64,000 bases of DNA from Vibrio mimicus CAIM 602 (GCF_000338875.1 NZ_AOMO01000016.1:153651-217650); one strand, 5' to 3'. Shown: positions 9,656 through 18,686, numbered from the stretch's first letter. A program made the numbers and translations. The notes: generated from the sequence alone by a model not told the origin.

Positions 9656-10921
9656 CTAGAGTGCTGCAAGGCTAAGGAAGAAGCCAGCGATAGTTGCAGC
9701 CATCAGGTTAGATAGAGTACCTGCGATAACCGCTTTGATACCCATGCGAGCGATATCGCCACGACGCTTAGGCGCCAAGCTACCCAGACCACCCAGCAGG
9801 ATTGCGATAGAAGAAAGGTTCGCAAAACCACACAGAGCGAAAGAGATGATCGCTTTAGTCTTCTCAGACAGAGCAACTGGAGCCGCTTCCGTCAGGTAAG
9901 GTGCAAACTGAGAGTAGGCTACGAATTCGTTCGCAACGGTTTTCAGACCGATGAACTCACCCGCTACTGTCGCTTCGTTCCAAGGAACACCGATCAGGAA
10001 GGCTAGAGGCGCGAATACCCAACCCAGCAGCATTTCCAGTTTAAGTTCAGGCATGCCGAACCAACCGCCAATACCACCCAACATACCGTTGATCAGAGCG
10101 ATCAGACCGATAAATGCAATCAGCATTGCACCTACGTTCAGAGCCAGTTGCAGACCAGCAGAAGCACCGCCCGCAGCTGCGTCGATCACGTTAGCTGGTT
10201 TGTCATCACCACCGTCAATAGCGATTTCTTCGCCTTCTTGTGGTTTTTCAGTTTCTGGCATGATCAGTTTTGCGAACAGCAGACCACCTGGTGCCGCCAT
10301 GAATGACGCAGCAACGAGGTATTCGATCTTAACGCCCATAGAAGCGTAGCCCGCTAACACACCACCAGCGATAGAAGCCAAGCCACCACACATTACCGCA
10401 AACAGCTCAGATTGAGTCATTTTTGGAACGAATGGACGAACGACTAATGGTGCTTCTGTTTGACCAACGAAAATGTTTGCTGCTGCAGACATAGATTCAG
10501 CACGTGAAGTACCCAGAGCTTTTTGCAGGCCACCGCCAAGAATGCGGATAACCCATTGCATAACACCCAAGTAGTACAGTACAGAAATCAGCGCAGAGAA
10601 GAAGATCAGAGTTGGTAATACGCGGAATGCGAAAATAAAGCCGCCGCCGCCAAACACTTCAAACATCTTGCCTGATACCAGTCCACCGAAGAGGAACGAA
10701 GTACCATCGTTACCGTAGTTAATTACGTTAGATACTGCATCCGAAAAGCCACGTAGTAGCTCTTGGCCCCAAGGTACATACAGAATAAATGCACCCAGTG
10801 AAAATTGGATAGCAAATGCGCCACCCACGGTTCTTAATTTGATAGCTTTACGGTTACTTGACAGAAGTACTGCGATTCCCAGCAGAACTGCCATGCCGAT
10901 GAGGCTCATAAACAGGCTCAT
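9656..10921 (-). CDS. nupC: NupC-type concentrative nucleoside transporter
   Basis: A 421-residue inner-membrane protein of the CNT family, which imports nucleosides with cation co-transport. Visible family regions are GGLVSGKMFEVFGGGG, the SAAANIFVGQTEAP substrate/ion-binding hairpin (about 150-163) and the second inverted repeat VPWNEATVAGEFIG. Re-entrant and membrane helices run throughout, with a short acidic loop (EKPQEGEE) in the middle. The V. cholerae CNT (vcCNT) whose crystal structure is known belongs here, and this sequence is very close to my memory of it. The position upstream of the deo operon supports a nucleoside uptake and breakdown module. It has its own terminator and so its own promoter region. 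Confidence 0.96.
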   Translation of the reverse strand: MSLFMSLIGMAVLLGIAVLLSSNRKAIKLRTVGGAFAIQFSLGAFILYVPWGQELLRGFSDAVSNVINYGNDGTSFLFGGLVSGKMFEVFGGGGFIFAFRVLPTLIFFSALISVLYYLGVMQWVIRILGGGLQKALGTSRAESMSAAANIFVGQTEAPLVVRPFVPKMTQSELFAVMCGGLASIAGGVLAGYASMGVKIEYLVAASFMAAPGGLLFAKLIMPETEKPQEGEEIAIDGGDDKPANVIDAAAGGASAGLQLALNVGAMLIAFIGLIALINGMLGGIGGWFGMPELKLEMLLGWVFAPLAFLIGVPWNEATVAGEFIGLKTVANEFVAYSQFAPYLTEAAPVALSEKTKAIISFALCGFANLSSIAILLGGLGSLAPKRRGDIARMGIKAVIAGTLSNLMAATIAGFFLSLAAL

Positions 10922-11065
10922 AGTTTATGACTTCCTTATTAGTTTAATGTTGGCGTGTTACAAAATGGAGCGATTAAGCGGGGGCAATTATACTCATGGG
11001 CACAAGGAGAAAGTAATGCAGGATTCACACTTTCGGATAAGATTCATCACGCATTCACTAATATA

Positions 11066-11081
11066 TGTGACAGCTCTCAAC
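11066..11081. promoter_or_regulatory. Possible CRP site upstream of nupC
   Basis: TGTGA-N6-TCAAC matches the left half of the CRP consensus fully and the right half partly. It lies about 145 bp upstream of the nupC start. E. coli nupC is CRP/CytR controlled, so a site is plausible, but the match is imperfect. Confidence 0.3.
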
Positions 11082-11107
11082 TTTTAGTGACAGATGAGTC
11101 ATTAACG

Positions 11108-11932
11108 CTACATCTTGTTCTGGTTTTGTTTACACAAGCCAAACACGGTTTGACTGGTCTGCCAAAGGATTGGAGCAAGAGATTCCACCGAAATATCTTT
11201 AAGTTGAGCGAGCGTTTCTAACACCTTAGTTAATTGAGCCGGGTGATTCGCTTGTCCTTGAAAACCATTGAGCGGCATATCTGGCGCATCGGTTTCTAAT
11301 ACCAAATGTTCGGTAGCTAACGCTGCTATCGCTTGACGTGTTTTGTTCGCTCTTGGGTAGGTGATAACGCCTCCCACCCCAATTTTAAAACCTAGATCGA
11401 CAAACTGATGTGCTTCCTGAAGACTCCCAGAGAAGGCATGCAATACGCCGCCTTGCTGAAAACGTTGCTGTTTCAATAACTGCAACAAGCGATTGTGCGT
11501 ACGGCGACTATGTAAGATGACAGGCAATCTGGCCTGTGAAGCTAAGACTAACTGCGCAATGAGCATTTGCTCTTGCAACTGAGCATCCACATTAATCATG
11601 CCATCTAAGCCACATTCTCCTACTGCCACACAAGCGTGTTCGGCTTTCATCAGTGCCTTTTCTAACTCAGGTAAATGTGCAGGAGAAGAGGAATCTAAAT
11701 AGAGAGGATGAAAGCCTAACGCATAGTAAATCGTTGATGGAAAACGCTGAGCAAGCTCAGCCACTGCTTGCCAGTCTTGTGGTCCTACCGAAGGAATAAG
11801 TAAACGCTTTACCCCTTGTTCTGCCGCTCGTTGTAACTCAAGCTCTGGTTCGGCAGTAAAAGGGGCAAAATCAAAGTGACAATGAGTGTCGAACAACGAC
11901 ACTTCAAGCAGACTTTGAGTCATCTCGCTCAT
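11108..11932 (-). CDS. yjjV: TatD-family metal-dependent hydrolase YjjV
   Basis: About 274 residues with the TatD metal-binding signature FDTHCHFDF at the N-terminus, LGFHPLYLD, AVGECGLDG, VILHSRRTH, HAFSGSL and the C-terminal LETDAPDMPLNGFQG. These stretches match E. coli YjjV closely, better than TatD itself. The family are TIM-barrel DNases or phosphoesterases with two metals; the YjjV substrate is not established. E. coli yjjV also lies near the deo genes. The frame is open 17 codons further upstream. ATG 11932 is favoured, with ATG 11923 also possible. The start overlaps the end of the small gene at 11904-12044, suggesting coupled translation. Confidence 0.92.
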   Translation of the reverse strand: MSEMTQSLLEVSLFDTHCHFDFAPFTAEPELELQRAAEQGVKRLLIPSVGPQDWQAVAELAQRFPSTIYYALGFHPLYLDSSSPAHLPELEKALMKAEHACVAVGECGLDGMINVDAQLQEQMLIAQLVLASQARLPVILHSRRTHNRLLQLLKQQRFQQGGVLHAFSGSLQEAHQFVDLGFKIGVGGVITYPRANKTRQAIAALATEHLVLETDAPDMPLNGFQGQANHPAQLTKVLETLAQLKDISVESLAPILWQTSQTVFGLCKQNQNKM

Positions 11933-12044
11933 TTGCAGGATCTTTACGATAAGGAACACAACTGCGCTTCTGCCCCGGGGCAAGCCCCATGCTCAGGCAC
12001 CAAGCATCGTATTTCGCTATCCAGCCTTTTAACCATTGCCACAT
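11904..12044 (-). CDS. Small DUF5363-like protein, 46 residues
   Basis: A 46-codon gene with ATG at 12044 behind AAGGA (8-base spacing), starting MWQWLKGWIAKYDAWC and continuing through LAPGQKRSCVPYRKDP. The Trp-rich amphipathic start and the conserved-looking RSCVPYRKDP stretch recall the DUF5363 small proteins of Vibrio; that assignment is from memory. Function is unknown. Its last 29 bases overlap the yjjV start in another frame. It lies between yaaA and yjjV on the same strand, so the three may be one transcript. Two Cys and four Trp in 46 residues is unusual for a chance frame. Confidence 0.7.
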   Translation of the reverse strand: MWQWLKGWIAKYDAWCLSMGLAPGQKRSCVPYRKDPANERDDSKSA

Positions 12045-12073
12045 TGCGTTTTCCTTCTCTTAGCTTCTACTTA

Positions 12074-12847
12074 CTATTGCTCTTCGCGTTTAAACACCAA
12101 CTCCGTTGGTGTCGATTCTTCGGCAACAAAATAGTAGCCAGCCGTGTTAAAGCCTTCCAAATCCTTAACAGAATCAATTCGGTTTTCAATAATGTAACGA
12201 GCCATCATGCCACGCGCCTTCTTAGCGAAGAAGCTGATGATTTTATATTGCCCGTTTTTGGCATCTTTGAAGATCGGTGTAATGATTTGAGCATCCAATC
12301 GCTTCGGATTGACAGCTTTGAAATACTCGTTAGAAGCCAGATTCACCAGCACATTATCGCCTTGCGCTTGGATCGCTTCATTGAGTTTTTCGGTAATGAT
12401 GTTGCCCCAGAATTGGTACAAGTTAGCACCGCGTTCATTCGCGAGCTTGGTTCCCATTTCCAGACGATAAGGTTGCATCAGATCAAGCGGACGCAGCACA
12501 CCATACAAACCAGAGAGCATGCGCAAATGTTGCTGGGCAAACTCTAACTCAGTTTCAGACAGCGTTTCCGCTTCAAGCCCTGTATAAACATCGCCTTTAA
12601 AAGCAAAAATGGCCTGACGAGCGTTCTCGAGGGTGAAGGTTTCACTCCATTCAGAGAAACGTGCCACGTTGAGTCCTGCGATCTTATCGCTGACACTCAT
12701 CAATTCCGAGATATCGCTAGGCGATAGAGTGCGGCAGACTTTGATCAGTTCCGCCGAATGCGCCGTCAATTCAGGCTGCGTAAAGTTTGATGTTGAAACG
12801 GGAGATTCATAATCCAGCGTTTTCGCAGGTGAAACGACAATCAGCAT
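12074..12847 (-). CDS. yaaA: Peroxide stress protein YaaA
   Basis: The 257-residue YaaA/DUF328 family protein begins [16 protein letters not shown] and includes [53 protein letters not shown] and the C-terminal [20 protein letters not shown]. coli YaaA (258 residues) lowers free iron during peroxide stress and belongs to the OxyR regulon. The family has a DNA-binding, helix-hairpin-helix-like fold. It is probably the first gene of yaaA - small gene - yjjV. No OxyR site was identified by eye. Confidence 0.95.
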   Translation of the reverse strand: MLIVVSPAKTLDYESPVSTSNFTQPELTAHSAELIKVCRTLSPSDISELMSVSDKIAGLNVARFSEWSETFTLENARQAIFAFKGDVYTGLEAETLSETELEFAQQHLRMLSGLYGVLRPLDLMQPYRLEMGTKLANERGANLYQFWGNIITEKLNEAIQAQGDNVLVNLASNEYFKAVNPKRLDAQIITPIFKDAKNGQYKIISFFAKKARGMMARYIIENRIDSVKDLEGFNTAGYYFVAEESTPTELVFKREEQ

Positions 12848-12958
12848 AATAATTCCTATTTTTTGTTGAGCTTATCCCTTTCCTACTCGAAGCTGCGATG
12901 TTAGCAAGCATTTCAAGTGGTTTAGGTTTTTATAAGGTGACGGAACCTAGGGTACAAA

Positions 12959-12989
12959 AAAAAGCCATGCGGTGTCTGCATGGCTTTTT
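12959..12989. terminator. Terminator after the sodium:alanine symporter gene
   Basis: A perfect 12-bp stem AAAAAGCCATGC / GCATGGCTTTTT with a 7-base loop. T-tracts flank it on both strands; it lies 23 bp beyond the symporter stop. Confidence 0.92.
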
Positions 12990-13011
12990 CAATTTCTGGC
13001 ATCGGTACTTT

Positions 13012-14442
13012 CTATGACGCCTTGTTGCTATCCCAAATCCCATCTTCGAGTTGAGATTTCAGCTCTGGATAATCGTTCGCATCGAAGGTCGGTACTTTGC
13101 CGGCATCCAATTGGCGGTTGTAATCTTTAGCAAGCTTAATCACGATGCCAGAGAGTAGCAAAATCGCCACTAGGTTAACAATCGCCATCAAGCCCATCGA
13201 CACATCTGCCATCGCCCATACGGTTGGCAGTGTCGCCAACGAGCCAAACATCACCATACTCAAGAACACTAAACGGAACAGCACTAGGCCTTTCTTGTTG
13301 TTGTGCTCAAGGAAAATCAGGTTAGTTTCTGCATACGAGTAGTTAGCAATAATTGAGGTAAAGGCGAAGAAGAAGATCGCGAAGGCAATAAAGATACCGC
13401 CCCAATCACCCACTTGTGAACTCAATGCACGCTGAGTCAACTCAATACCTGTCAGCTCGCCGTGAGGCACGTACTCACCAGACATCAGGATGATGGCAAC
13501 GGTTGCGGTACAGATAACGATTGTATCGATAAATACACCCAACATTTGCACGTAACCCTGTGAAGCAGGATGTGGCGGGTAAGGTGTTGCAGAAGCCGCA
13601 GCATTAGGTGCAGAACCCATACCCGCTTCGTTAGAGAATAGACCACGTTTCACGCCGTTGATCATCGCTTGCGCAATCGCATAACCTAAACCACCAGCCG
13701 CGGCTTCTTCTAAACCGAAAGCACTTTTGAAAATCAGGCTAATTGCGTCTGGCACCTTTTCATAGTTCATCACGACAACAAATAGGGCAATCGCTAGATA
13801 AGCAAACGCCATAAAAGGCACGATAAGTTCCGCAGTACGTGCAATCTTGCGAATACCGCCGAAGATAACAAACGCCGTCAGCAAGACTATAGCAATCCCA
13901 ATAAACATAGGCTCAAAACCGAAGGCGGTTTTCATTGCGTTAGTGATGGAGTTAGCTTGAACGGCGTTGAACACCAAACCAAAAGCGATGATCAGGAAGA
14001 TAGAGAACAGTACCCCCATCCAACGCATGCCAAGGCCTTTTTCCATGTAGTACGCAGGGCCGCCACGGTAGTTACCATCTTTATCACGGGTTTTGTACAG
14101 CTGTGCCAGCGTACTTTCCGCGAAAGAAGTAGCCATACCTAGCATCGCAATCAACCACATCCAGAAAATGGCACCCGGTCCACCGGCGGTCAATGCCACC
14201 GCAACACCTGCCATGTTACCGGTACCGACACGTGCAGCAAGGCTGGTACACAAAGCTTGGAAAGAAGAAATGCCAGCATTATCGGCTTTACGGCTATTCT
14301 TGAGAACGGTGAAAGTATGAGTGAAATGACGGAATTGGATAAAACCCAATCGCAAAGTGAAGTAGATACCGACCCCAACTAATAGGTATACCAAGATGGA
14401 ACCCCATAGTAGGTCGTTCATTAAGTTAATTAAGTCTGTCAC
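13012..14442 (-). CDS. AgcS-family sodium:alanine (amino acid) symporter
   Basis: A 476-residue inner-membrane protein with about 10-11 hydrophobic segments. The family signature GTGNMAGVAVALTAGGPGA lies near residue 73, followed by MWLIAMLGMATSFAESTLAQ and the conserved GVKRGLFSNEAGMGSAPNAAA motif near residue 265. The family imports alanine or glycine with sodium. The gene is monocistronic, with its own terminator and a long AT-rich upstream region containing a leader hairpin at 14470-14491. V. cholerae has another AgcS gene behind a tandem glycine riboswitch; I see no glycine riboswitch here. Exact substrate cannot be read from sequence. Confidence 0.93.
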   Translation of the reverse strand: MTDLINLMNDLLWGSILVYLLVGVGIYFTLRLGFIQFRHFTHTFTVLKNSRKADNAGISSFQALCTSLAARVGTGNMAGVAVALTAGGPGAIFWMWLIAMLGMATSFAESTLAQLYKTRDKDGNYRGGPAYYMEKGLGMRWMGVLFSIFLIIAFGLVFNAVQANSITNAMKTAFGFEPMFIGIAIVLLTAFVIFGGIRKIARTAELIVPFMAFAYLAIALFVVVMNYEKVPDAISLIFKSAFGLEEAAAGGLGYAIAQAMINGVKRGLFSNEAGMGSAPNAAASATPYPPHPASQGYVQMLGVFIDTIVICTATVAIILMSGEYVPHGELTGIELTQRALSSQVGDWGGIFIAFAIFFFAFTSIIANYSYAETNLIFLEHNNKKGLVLFRLVFLSMVMFGSLATLPTVWAMADVSMGLMAIVNLVAILLLSGIVIKLAKDYNRQLDAGKVPTFDANDYPELKSQLEDGIWDSNKAS

Positions 14443-15136
14443 AGGAACCTCTCATAGAGTGATGAGCTGCTCTTACCCCGATGAGTAAGAGTTTCTGTTA
14501 CACGGATACGGTATTGAAATTATCTTTTTGCCGTGTATGTCTTGGTGCGATAGAGCAGGAAACGGCCTCTAAAAGCACCCAGCCTATTTTTTTGACGGGC
14601 GGATAATGCAATCTCACCACGCAAAAATCAATATGAGAACAATTGCATTAAAATGTTATTTTTCACCTTAAAGTTACGCTTTATTAACATCTAAAAAAGC
14701 AAATTAACCACAAACGCAAAACAATACACAAACAAATCAGAAACAAACCAGCTCATTTATTCACCACAAACTCTTTATTGCATAAATGAAATCTCACCCT
14801 TTGGGAATCGCAGCGTGCCTGTTTATTTCAGTGATTTTTGTCAGCATAACGTCATATTTTGCGATCGTTCGAACAAAAAACAACCACAACAGATAATGAC
14901 ATCTTAAAAAACAACATTTACGCAACACAACAAAAGACAACATTTAATCGTTTGCCTCAAATTTTTGTTCGGTTTCTCATCGATAACAACAGGTCAAAAA
15001 TGTGAAATTCCATTCAAAAGCTCATTAAAGCTTCATTAAAACGAAACAAATGAGAAACAAATCATAGTTACGCTTCCTCAAGGTGTGCTATTTAGAGAGC
15101 ACTCAAGGAATGATGACAACAATAATGAGGCTACTT
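14443..15136. other. AT-rich intergenic region between the symporter and DUF3545 genes
   Basis: Nearly 700 bp without a credible gene. It holds a hairpin CTCTTAC/GTAAGAG (14470-14491) in the symporter leader and a long A/T-rich stretch (about 14600-15080). There is a 9-bp inverted repeat GTTTCTCAT (14972-14980) / ATGAGAAAC (15050-15058), and two direct TCATTAAA repeats 11 bp apart (15022 and 15033). A possible extended -10, TGCTATTTA, lies near 15086-15094 before the DUF3545 gene. The base composition suggests nucleoid-protein binding; that is inference. Confidence 0.55.
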
Positions 15137-15316
15137 ATGGACGAACTGCACTTTGATGAGCTGTTGGAAATGGAAATCTCCAAAATTCGTAATAGTCGTT
15201 CAAAACCAGTAAAACGGATGTGGCGGGAAATCGAAGCGATTCGAGATCGCAAACGGCTAGAAAAAGAGTTGTTGGACATGGATGTATGTCTTGATTTAGA
15301 CAACATCAAAATGTAG
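15137..15316 (+). CDS. DUF3545 family small protein
   Basis: A 59-residue acidic/basic helical protein starting MDELHFDELLEMEISKIRNS and continuing with KRMWREIEAIRDRKRLEKEL. I recognise it as the DUF3545 family of Vibrio and relatives; function is unknown. In-frame ATGs occur upstream (15110, 15113, 15125). ATG 15137 is preferred because GAGG lies 7 bases before it and the family begins there. The product looks like a single long charged helix, which could pack against a partner. It is monocistronic, followed at once by a very strong terminator. Confidence 0.8.
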   Translation: MDELHFDELLEMEISKIRNSRSKPVKRMWREIEAIRDRKRLEKELLDMDVCLDLDNIKM

Positions 15317-15322
15317 AGAATT

Positions 15323-15360
15323 AAACAACAAAGGCACGAGATAACGTGCCTTTGTTGTTT
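15323..15360. terminator. Strong terminator after the DUF3545 gene
   Basis: A perfect 16-bp stem, AAACAACAAAGGCACG / CGTGCCTTTGTTGTTT, with a 6-base loop. It lies between the convergent DUF3545 and hemerythrin genes. Confidence 0.92.
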
Positions 15361-15398
15361 TTAAACCTTAAGCCTAAAAGCATTCGCCACTTCTTTGC

Positions 15399-15953
15399 TT
15401 AGGTATATTCGCTTTCACTTTTACGCACTCGGCGAGCCAAATGAGCATAGCGCTCCGCAATGGTTTCACCAAAGACTGGATCATCCTCATTTTCCTGCCA
15501 TTGGGCTTCAACACACTGCCAATCTTCCAATGAGAATGTTTGATTGATCATCGGTAAGATCGATTGTTCTTCCAACTCCAGATGTTGTTTCTGCCCTTGA
15601 ATAAAAGCTTCTAGTTGCTCAATAAACACATCTTGTGGAACAACGGCATCATTGAGGATCATCTCCATGACTTCTAGAAACTGGTGTGTGGTTTGAGCCA
15701 GCGCCTGATGCTCTTGTTCCAAATTGACCACTTGCTGCTCATCACCATAACGCGCCATATAATGGCGATACAGAATATCTTCTTTAGGGTGATGCACTTT
15801 CTCCGAATGGCTGGCTAGGTAGTCAATAATCTCTTTCAATAGACTGTAGTTTATGGGCTGCTCGTTTTTCACCATCTCTAGTTTCTGGCGTAAAATCGAC
15901 AACAGACGCACCATATAACTGTGCTCGCGGCGGATTCGTTCCATCATCATCAT
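15399..15953 (-). CDS. Hemerythrin-domain protein
   Basis: About 184 residues. The hemerythrin iron-binding pattern is visible: an N-terminal His in RREHSYM, the HSEKVHHPKEDILY helix, EQEHQAL and the QKQHLELEEQSILP helix (HxxxE). Such single-domain proteins bind a di-iron centre and sense or handle oxygen, iron or reactive species; which role applies cannot be told. The frame is open to an ATG at 15965, but GGAG is placed 6 bases before the ATG at 15953. It is monocistronic, on the same strand as ung. Confidence 0.88.
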   Translation of the reverse strand: MMMMERIRREHSYMVRLLSILRQKLEMVKNEQPINYSLLKEIIDYLASHSEKVHHPKEDILYRHYMARYGDEQQVVNLEQEHQALAQTTHQFLEVMEMILNDAVVPQDVFIEQLEAFIQGQKQHLELEEQSILPMINQTFSLEDWQCVEAQWQENEDDPVFGETIAERYAHLARRVRKSESEYT

Positions 15954-16038
15954 ATCTATCTCCATACTGTACTAACTTAAAGTGTACATAAGGATTGATA
16001 GAGCGGCTTTGAAATTGGTCGAAAAATCACCAATTGAA

Positions 16039-16719
16039 TTAATTTTCGAGCTGTGGTTGCCAATCTATCGGCGCAAGGCCTTGTTCTTGAAGTACTTGAT
16101 TGGTTTTAGAAAAATGCTGGCACCCTAAGAAGCCTCGATGTGCAGAAAGCGGGGATGGGTGTGGAGCCATTAATACATGATGACGCTGGCGATCGATCAT
16201 CCGCCCTTTCTTCTGAGCATGAGAACCCCAGAGTAAAAAGACTAAACCAGTACGATGCTGGTTTAGAGCATCAATCACTCGGTCGGTAAATGTTTCCCAG
16301 CCCGTATTGGCATGCGAGTGTGCCATTCCTTGCTCAACGGTCAGCACAGTATTTAATAACAACACGCCCTGCTGTGCCCAACTTTGCAAGTAACCATGTT
16401 GAGGAATTTGAAACCCGGGAATATCTTGTGCCAGCTCTTTGTAGATGTTGACTAAAGACGGCGGCGTTTTCACGCCTGGTAAAACAGAGAAGCAAAGGCC
16501 ATGAGCCTGATTCGGGCCATGATAAGGGTCTTGCCCCAGAATCACCACTTTGACATCACCGAATTCAGTAAAACGAAAAGCGTTAAACACATCTTTTGCT
16601 GGTGGATAAATGACTTTTCCAGCCTGACGCTGACTTTCAACAAATTGCATGGTTTGTTGAAAGTAATCCTGCTGCTTTTCATTACCAATGACATCGTGCC
16701 AAGTCAGTGATTCAGACAT
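16039..16719 (-). CDS. ung: Uracil-DNA glycosylase Ung
   Basis: Removes uracil from DNA as the first step of base-excision repair. The 226-residue family-1 enzyme has the water-activating motif [18 protein letters not shown] (Asp and Tyr near 62-66), [27 protein letters not shown] and the DNA-intercalation loop [13 protein letters not shown]. Length matches E. coli Ung (229). A divergent repeat element and a possible 40-residue gene separate it from nfo, a second base-excision enzyme gene on the same strand. Confidence 0.97.
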   Translation of the reverse strand: MSESLTWHDVIGNEKQQDYFQQTMQFVESQRQAGKVIYPPAKDVFNAFRFTEFGDVKVVILGQDPYHGPNQAHGLCFSVLPGVKTPPSLVNIYKELAQDIPGFQIPQHGYLQSWAQQGVLLLNTVLTVEQGMAHSHANTGWETFTDRVIDALNQHRTGLVFLLWGSHAQKKGRMIDRQRHHVLMAPHPSPLSAHRGFLGCQHFSKTNQVLQEQGLAPIDWQPQLEN

Positions 16720-16755
16720 ATCAATACCTAAAAATTATGATTAACGGCAGCATTG

Positions 16756-16890
16756 TATACCCAAACCACATGAAGTTGCAGGTAAGTGATGAGCGAGTTC
16801 GTTTCAAGCAACATACAAAGAGGTATAGAAAGTAGGCTCCATAAGCCTACCAACTTCCTGAAACAAATGACGATGACAACTCACTTACCC
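16756..16890. repeat. Divergent copy of a Vibrio-type intergenic repeat
   Basis: The left part, CCCAAACCACATGAAGTTGCAGGTA, matches the repeat at 44683-44802 with a few substitutions. GGTAAGTGA (16781) and TCACTTACC (16881) form inverted ends, and a GTAGGCT/AGCCTAC hairpin sits in the middle. The layout fits the dispersed repeats common in Vibrio intergenic regions; the family is recalled, not searched. Confidence 0.5.
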
Positions 16891-16907
16891 CGCAGTCTAC
16901 GAAACGC

Positions 16908-17030
16908 TCAGTGAGACTTTTGTGGTTGTGGTGCGCGATGATGGCCTTGCCCGTTGACATGTCGATTAGGTACAGGACGACGAGCGGCAGGTCTGGAACT
17001 AGGAGAAGCTGAGTTGGCAAATGAGTTCAT
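16908..17030 (-). CDS. Possible 40-residue basic, Ser/Pro/Arg-rich small protein
   Basis: ATG at 17030 sits 7 bases after AAGGA. The frame encodes 40 residues beginning MNSFANSASPSSRPAARR and ending in a His/Gln/Pro-rich tail. It is strongly basic and low in hydrophobic residues, so probably disordered and perhaps nucleic-acid or ribosome associated; that is inference. I recognise no family. The well-placed ribosome site and codon use make it more than a random frame, but only conservation could establish it. It lies between nfo and ung on the same strand. Confidence 0.4.
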   Translation of the reverse strand: MNSFANSASPSSRPAARRPVPNRHVNGQGHHRAPQPQKSH

Positions 17031-17108
17031 AGCGGCATCCTTCTTACAACGCTGGCAATGAGCATGATGAAAAAAAGATGCCAAATCTGTGAAACTCGCC
17101 GATTATTT

Positions 17109-17963
17109 TTACTTTTGCTCTGAGAATTTGCGCAATGTTGCGATCTCTGTCGCCCATATTTCTGGATCAATCGTTTCTAAAATCAGAGGGATACCGTTAA
17201 ATCGGGCATCTTGTGCGATATATTCAAAACACTCCCAACCGATCTCCCCCATCCCTAACGAATGGTGACGGTCAACCCGGCTAGCCAATTTGCCTTTTGA
17301 ATCATTGATGTGCATTGCGCGCAAATAGTGCATACCAACCACACGTTCGAATTCAGCAAATGTTTCATCACACGCAGCTTTAGTGCGTAAATCATAACCT
17401 GCGGCAAAAGTGTGGCAGGTATCAATACACACCCCAACACGTTCTTTGTCGTCAACTCGGTCAATAATTGCCGCTAAGTGTTCAAAGTGCCAGCCCAAGT
17501 TACTTCCCTGCCCTGCAGTATTTTCTATCACTGCAATCACATTCGGCACAGCTTTGTGTGCCAAGTTGATCGATTCGGCAATCGTCGCTAAACACTCATC
17601 TTCCGATACCAACTGCAAATGACTGCCCGGATGGAAGTTAAGCAAAGTCAGCCCTAACTGATCACAACGCATCATTTCATCAACAAAAGCAGCACGTGAT
17701 TTGTCTAACTTCTCAGGCTCTGGAGCCCCTAAATTAATCAGGTAAGAGTCGTGAGGTAAAATCGCCTCACTGGTGAAACCCCATTTTTTGCAGTTTGCTT
17801 TGAAAGCACGAATGCTGCTTGCTTCAAGTGGTTTAGCTGCCCATTGGCGCTGGTTTTTAGTAAACAGAGCAAACGCATTCGCCCCGATTTCATGCGCTCG
17901 AACAGGCGCAAGCTCAACACCACCGGAGGCAGAAACATGCGCTCCAATTAACTTCTCATACAT
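17109..17963 (-). CDS. nfo: Endonuclease IV Nfo
   Basis: AP endonuclease that cleaves 5' to abasic sites, cooperating with glycosylases such as Ung. The 284-residue TIM-barrel protein shows the three-zinc ligands in the expected motifs: [74 protein letters not shown] and ILETIDPE. Start ATG at 17963 ([17 protein letters not shown]) matches the family. It is divergent from grcA across a 345-bp region. Confidence 0.97.
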   Translation of the reverse strand: MYEKLIGAHVSASGGVELAPVRAHEIGANAFALFTKNQRQWAAKPLEASSIRAFKANCKKWGFTSEAILPHDSYLINLGAPEPEKLDKSRAAFVDEMMRCDQLGLTLLNFHPGSHLQLVSEDECLATIAESINLAHKAVPNVIAVIENTAGQGSNLGWHFEHLAAIIDRVDDKERVGVCIDTCHTFAAGYDLRTKAACDETFAEFERVVGMHYLRAMHINDSKGKLASRVDRHHSLGMGEIGWECFEYIAQDARFNGIPLILETIDPEIWATEIATLRKFSEQK

Positions 17964-18145
17964 AACACGACTTCTTATTGTTGCTAAATCACTTCGGACT
18001 TTCAGTTCACAGCACTAACTTTCTGATTTTATCTGACACGGGTCAAGTACGATTACAAAAGTGTAGTAAATTAACAACAAAGTAATGCTTAACTATTTTT
18101 GATTTATTAAAATTAATTTAATCACCATTGTTTTTAAAGCATTTA

Positions 18146-18159
18146 TTGATACAAATCAA
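18146..18159. promoter_or_regulatory. Upstream FNR box of grcA
   Basis: TTGAT-ACAA-ATCAA, a perfect match to the FNR consensus TTGAT-N4-ATCAA. Its centre is 53 bp upstream of the second box. In E. coli yfiD the corresponding upstream site modulates the downstream activating site. Confidence 0.85.
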
Positions 18160-18198
18160 AAATCAAACCTTAGTTTAAAAATGGTTTTTTGTTGTTAT

Positions 18199-18242
18199 TT
18201 GACTTAAATCAATATTGGAAGTGTGGATATTTGCTATATAAT
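18199..18242 (+). promoter_or_regulatory. grcA promoter: downstream FNR box plus -10 TATAAT
   Basis: TTGAC-TTAA-ATCAA (18199-18212) is one mismatch from the FNR consensus, and TATAAT lies at 18237-18242. If transcription starts near 18246-18249, the box is centred about -41 to -43, the class II activating position. This predicts anaerobic induction. Confidence 0.85.
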
Positions 18243-18308
18243 AGCCAGCTCAACAAGATCTGAAAATTAACACCAATAACGCCACTTGATGTGGACTAGG
18301 AGATAGTA

Positions 18309-18686
18309 ATGATCCAAGGTATCCAAATCACTAAAGCAGCTAACGACGACCTACTGAACTCTATTTGGTTGCTTGACAGCGAAAAGAACGAAGCGCGTTG
18401 TGTTGCGGCACTGAAAGGCTTTGAAGCTGATCAAGTGGTTAGCATCAACGATTTAGGTGAATACGAAAGCCGCGAAGTGGCTATCGAAACTGCACCACGT
18501 ATTGAAGGTGGCCAACACCTGAACGTGAACGTGCTCAAGCGTGAAACACTAGAAGATGCAGTAGCTCACCCAGAGAAATACCCACAGCTGACTATTCGTG
18601 TTTCTGGTTACGCAGTGCGTTTCAACTCTCTGACTACAGAACAGCAACGCGACGTTATCGCGCGTACTTTCACTGAATCTCTGTAA
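18309..18686 (+). CDS. grcA: Autonomous glycyl radical cofactor GrcA (YfiD)
   Basis: A 125-residue spare-part protein that replaces the damaged C-terminal domain of pyruvate formate-lyase after oxygen exposure. The glycyl radical loop [10 protein letters not shown] is near residue 98, with the conserved end [23 protein letters not shown] lies 6-7 bases before the ATG. It is activated by a glycyl radical activase in the family. Monocistronic, with two FNR boxes upstream and an intrinsic terminator downstream. Confidence 0.97.
   Translation: MIQGIQITKAANDDLLNSIWLLDSEKNEARCVAALKGFEADQVVSINDLGEYESREVAIETAPRIEGGQHLNVNVLKRETLEDAVAHPEKYPQLTIRVSGYAVRFNSLTTEQQRDVIARTFTESL

Noticed and set aside
11876..12547. 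223-residue plus-strand frame across yjjV, the small gene and yaaA
   Set aside because: Antisense to three recognisable genes; no protein family seen.
14443..14600. Glycine riboswitch upstream of the sodium:alanine symporter
   Set aside because: Another V. cholerae AgcS gene has one, but the conserved glycine aptamer core motifs are not visible here; only one simple hairpin is present.
16756..16890. Integron attC (VCR) site
   Set aside because: The inverted ends and size are suggestive, but the core-site motifs and cassette genes are missing and the sequence matches the other dispersed repeat.
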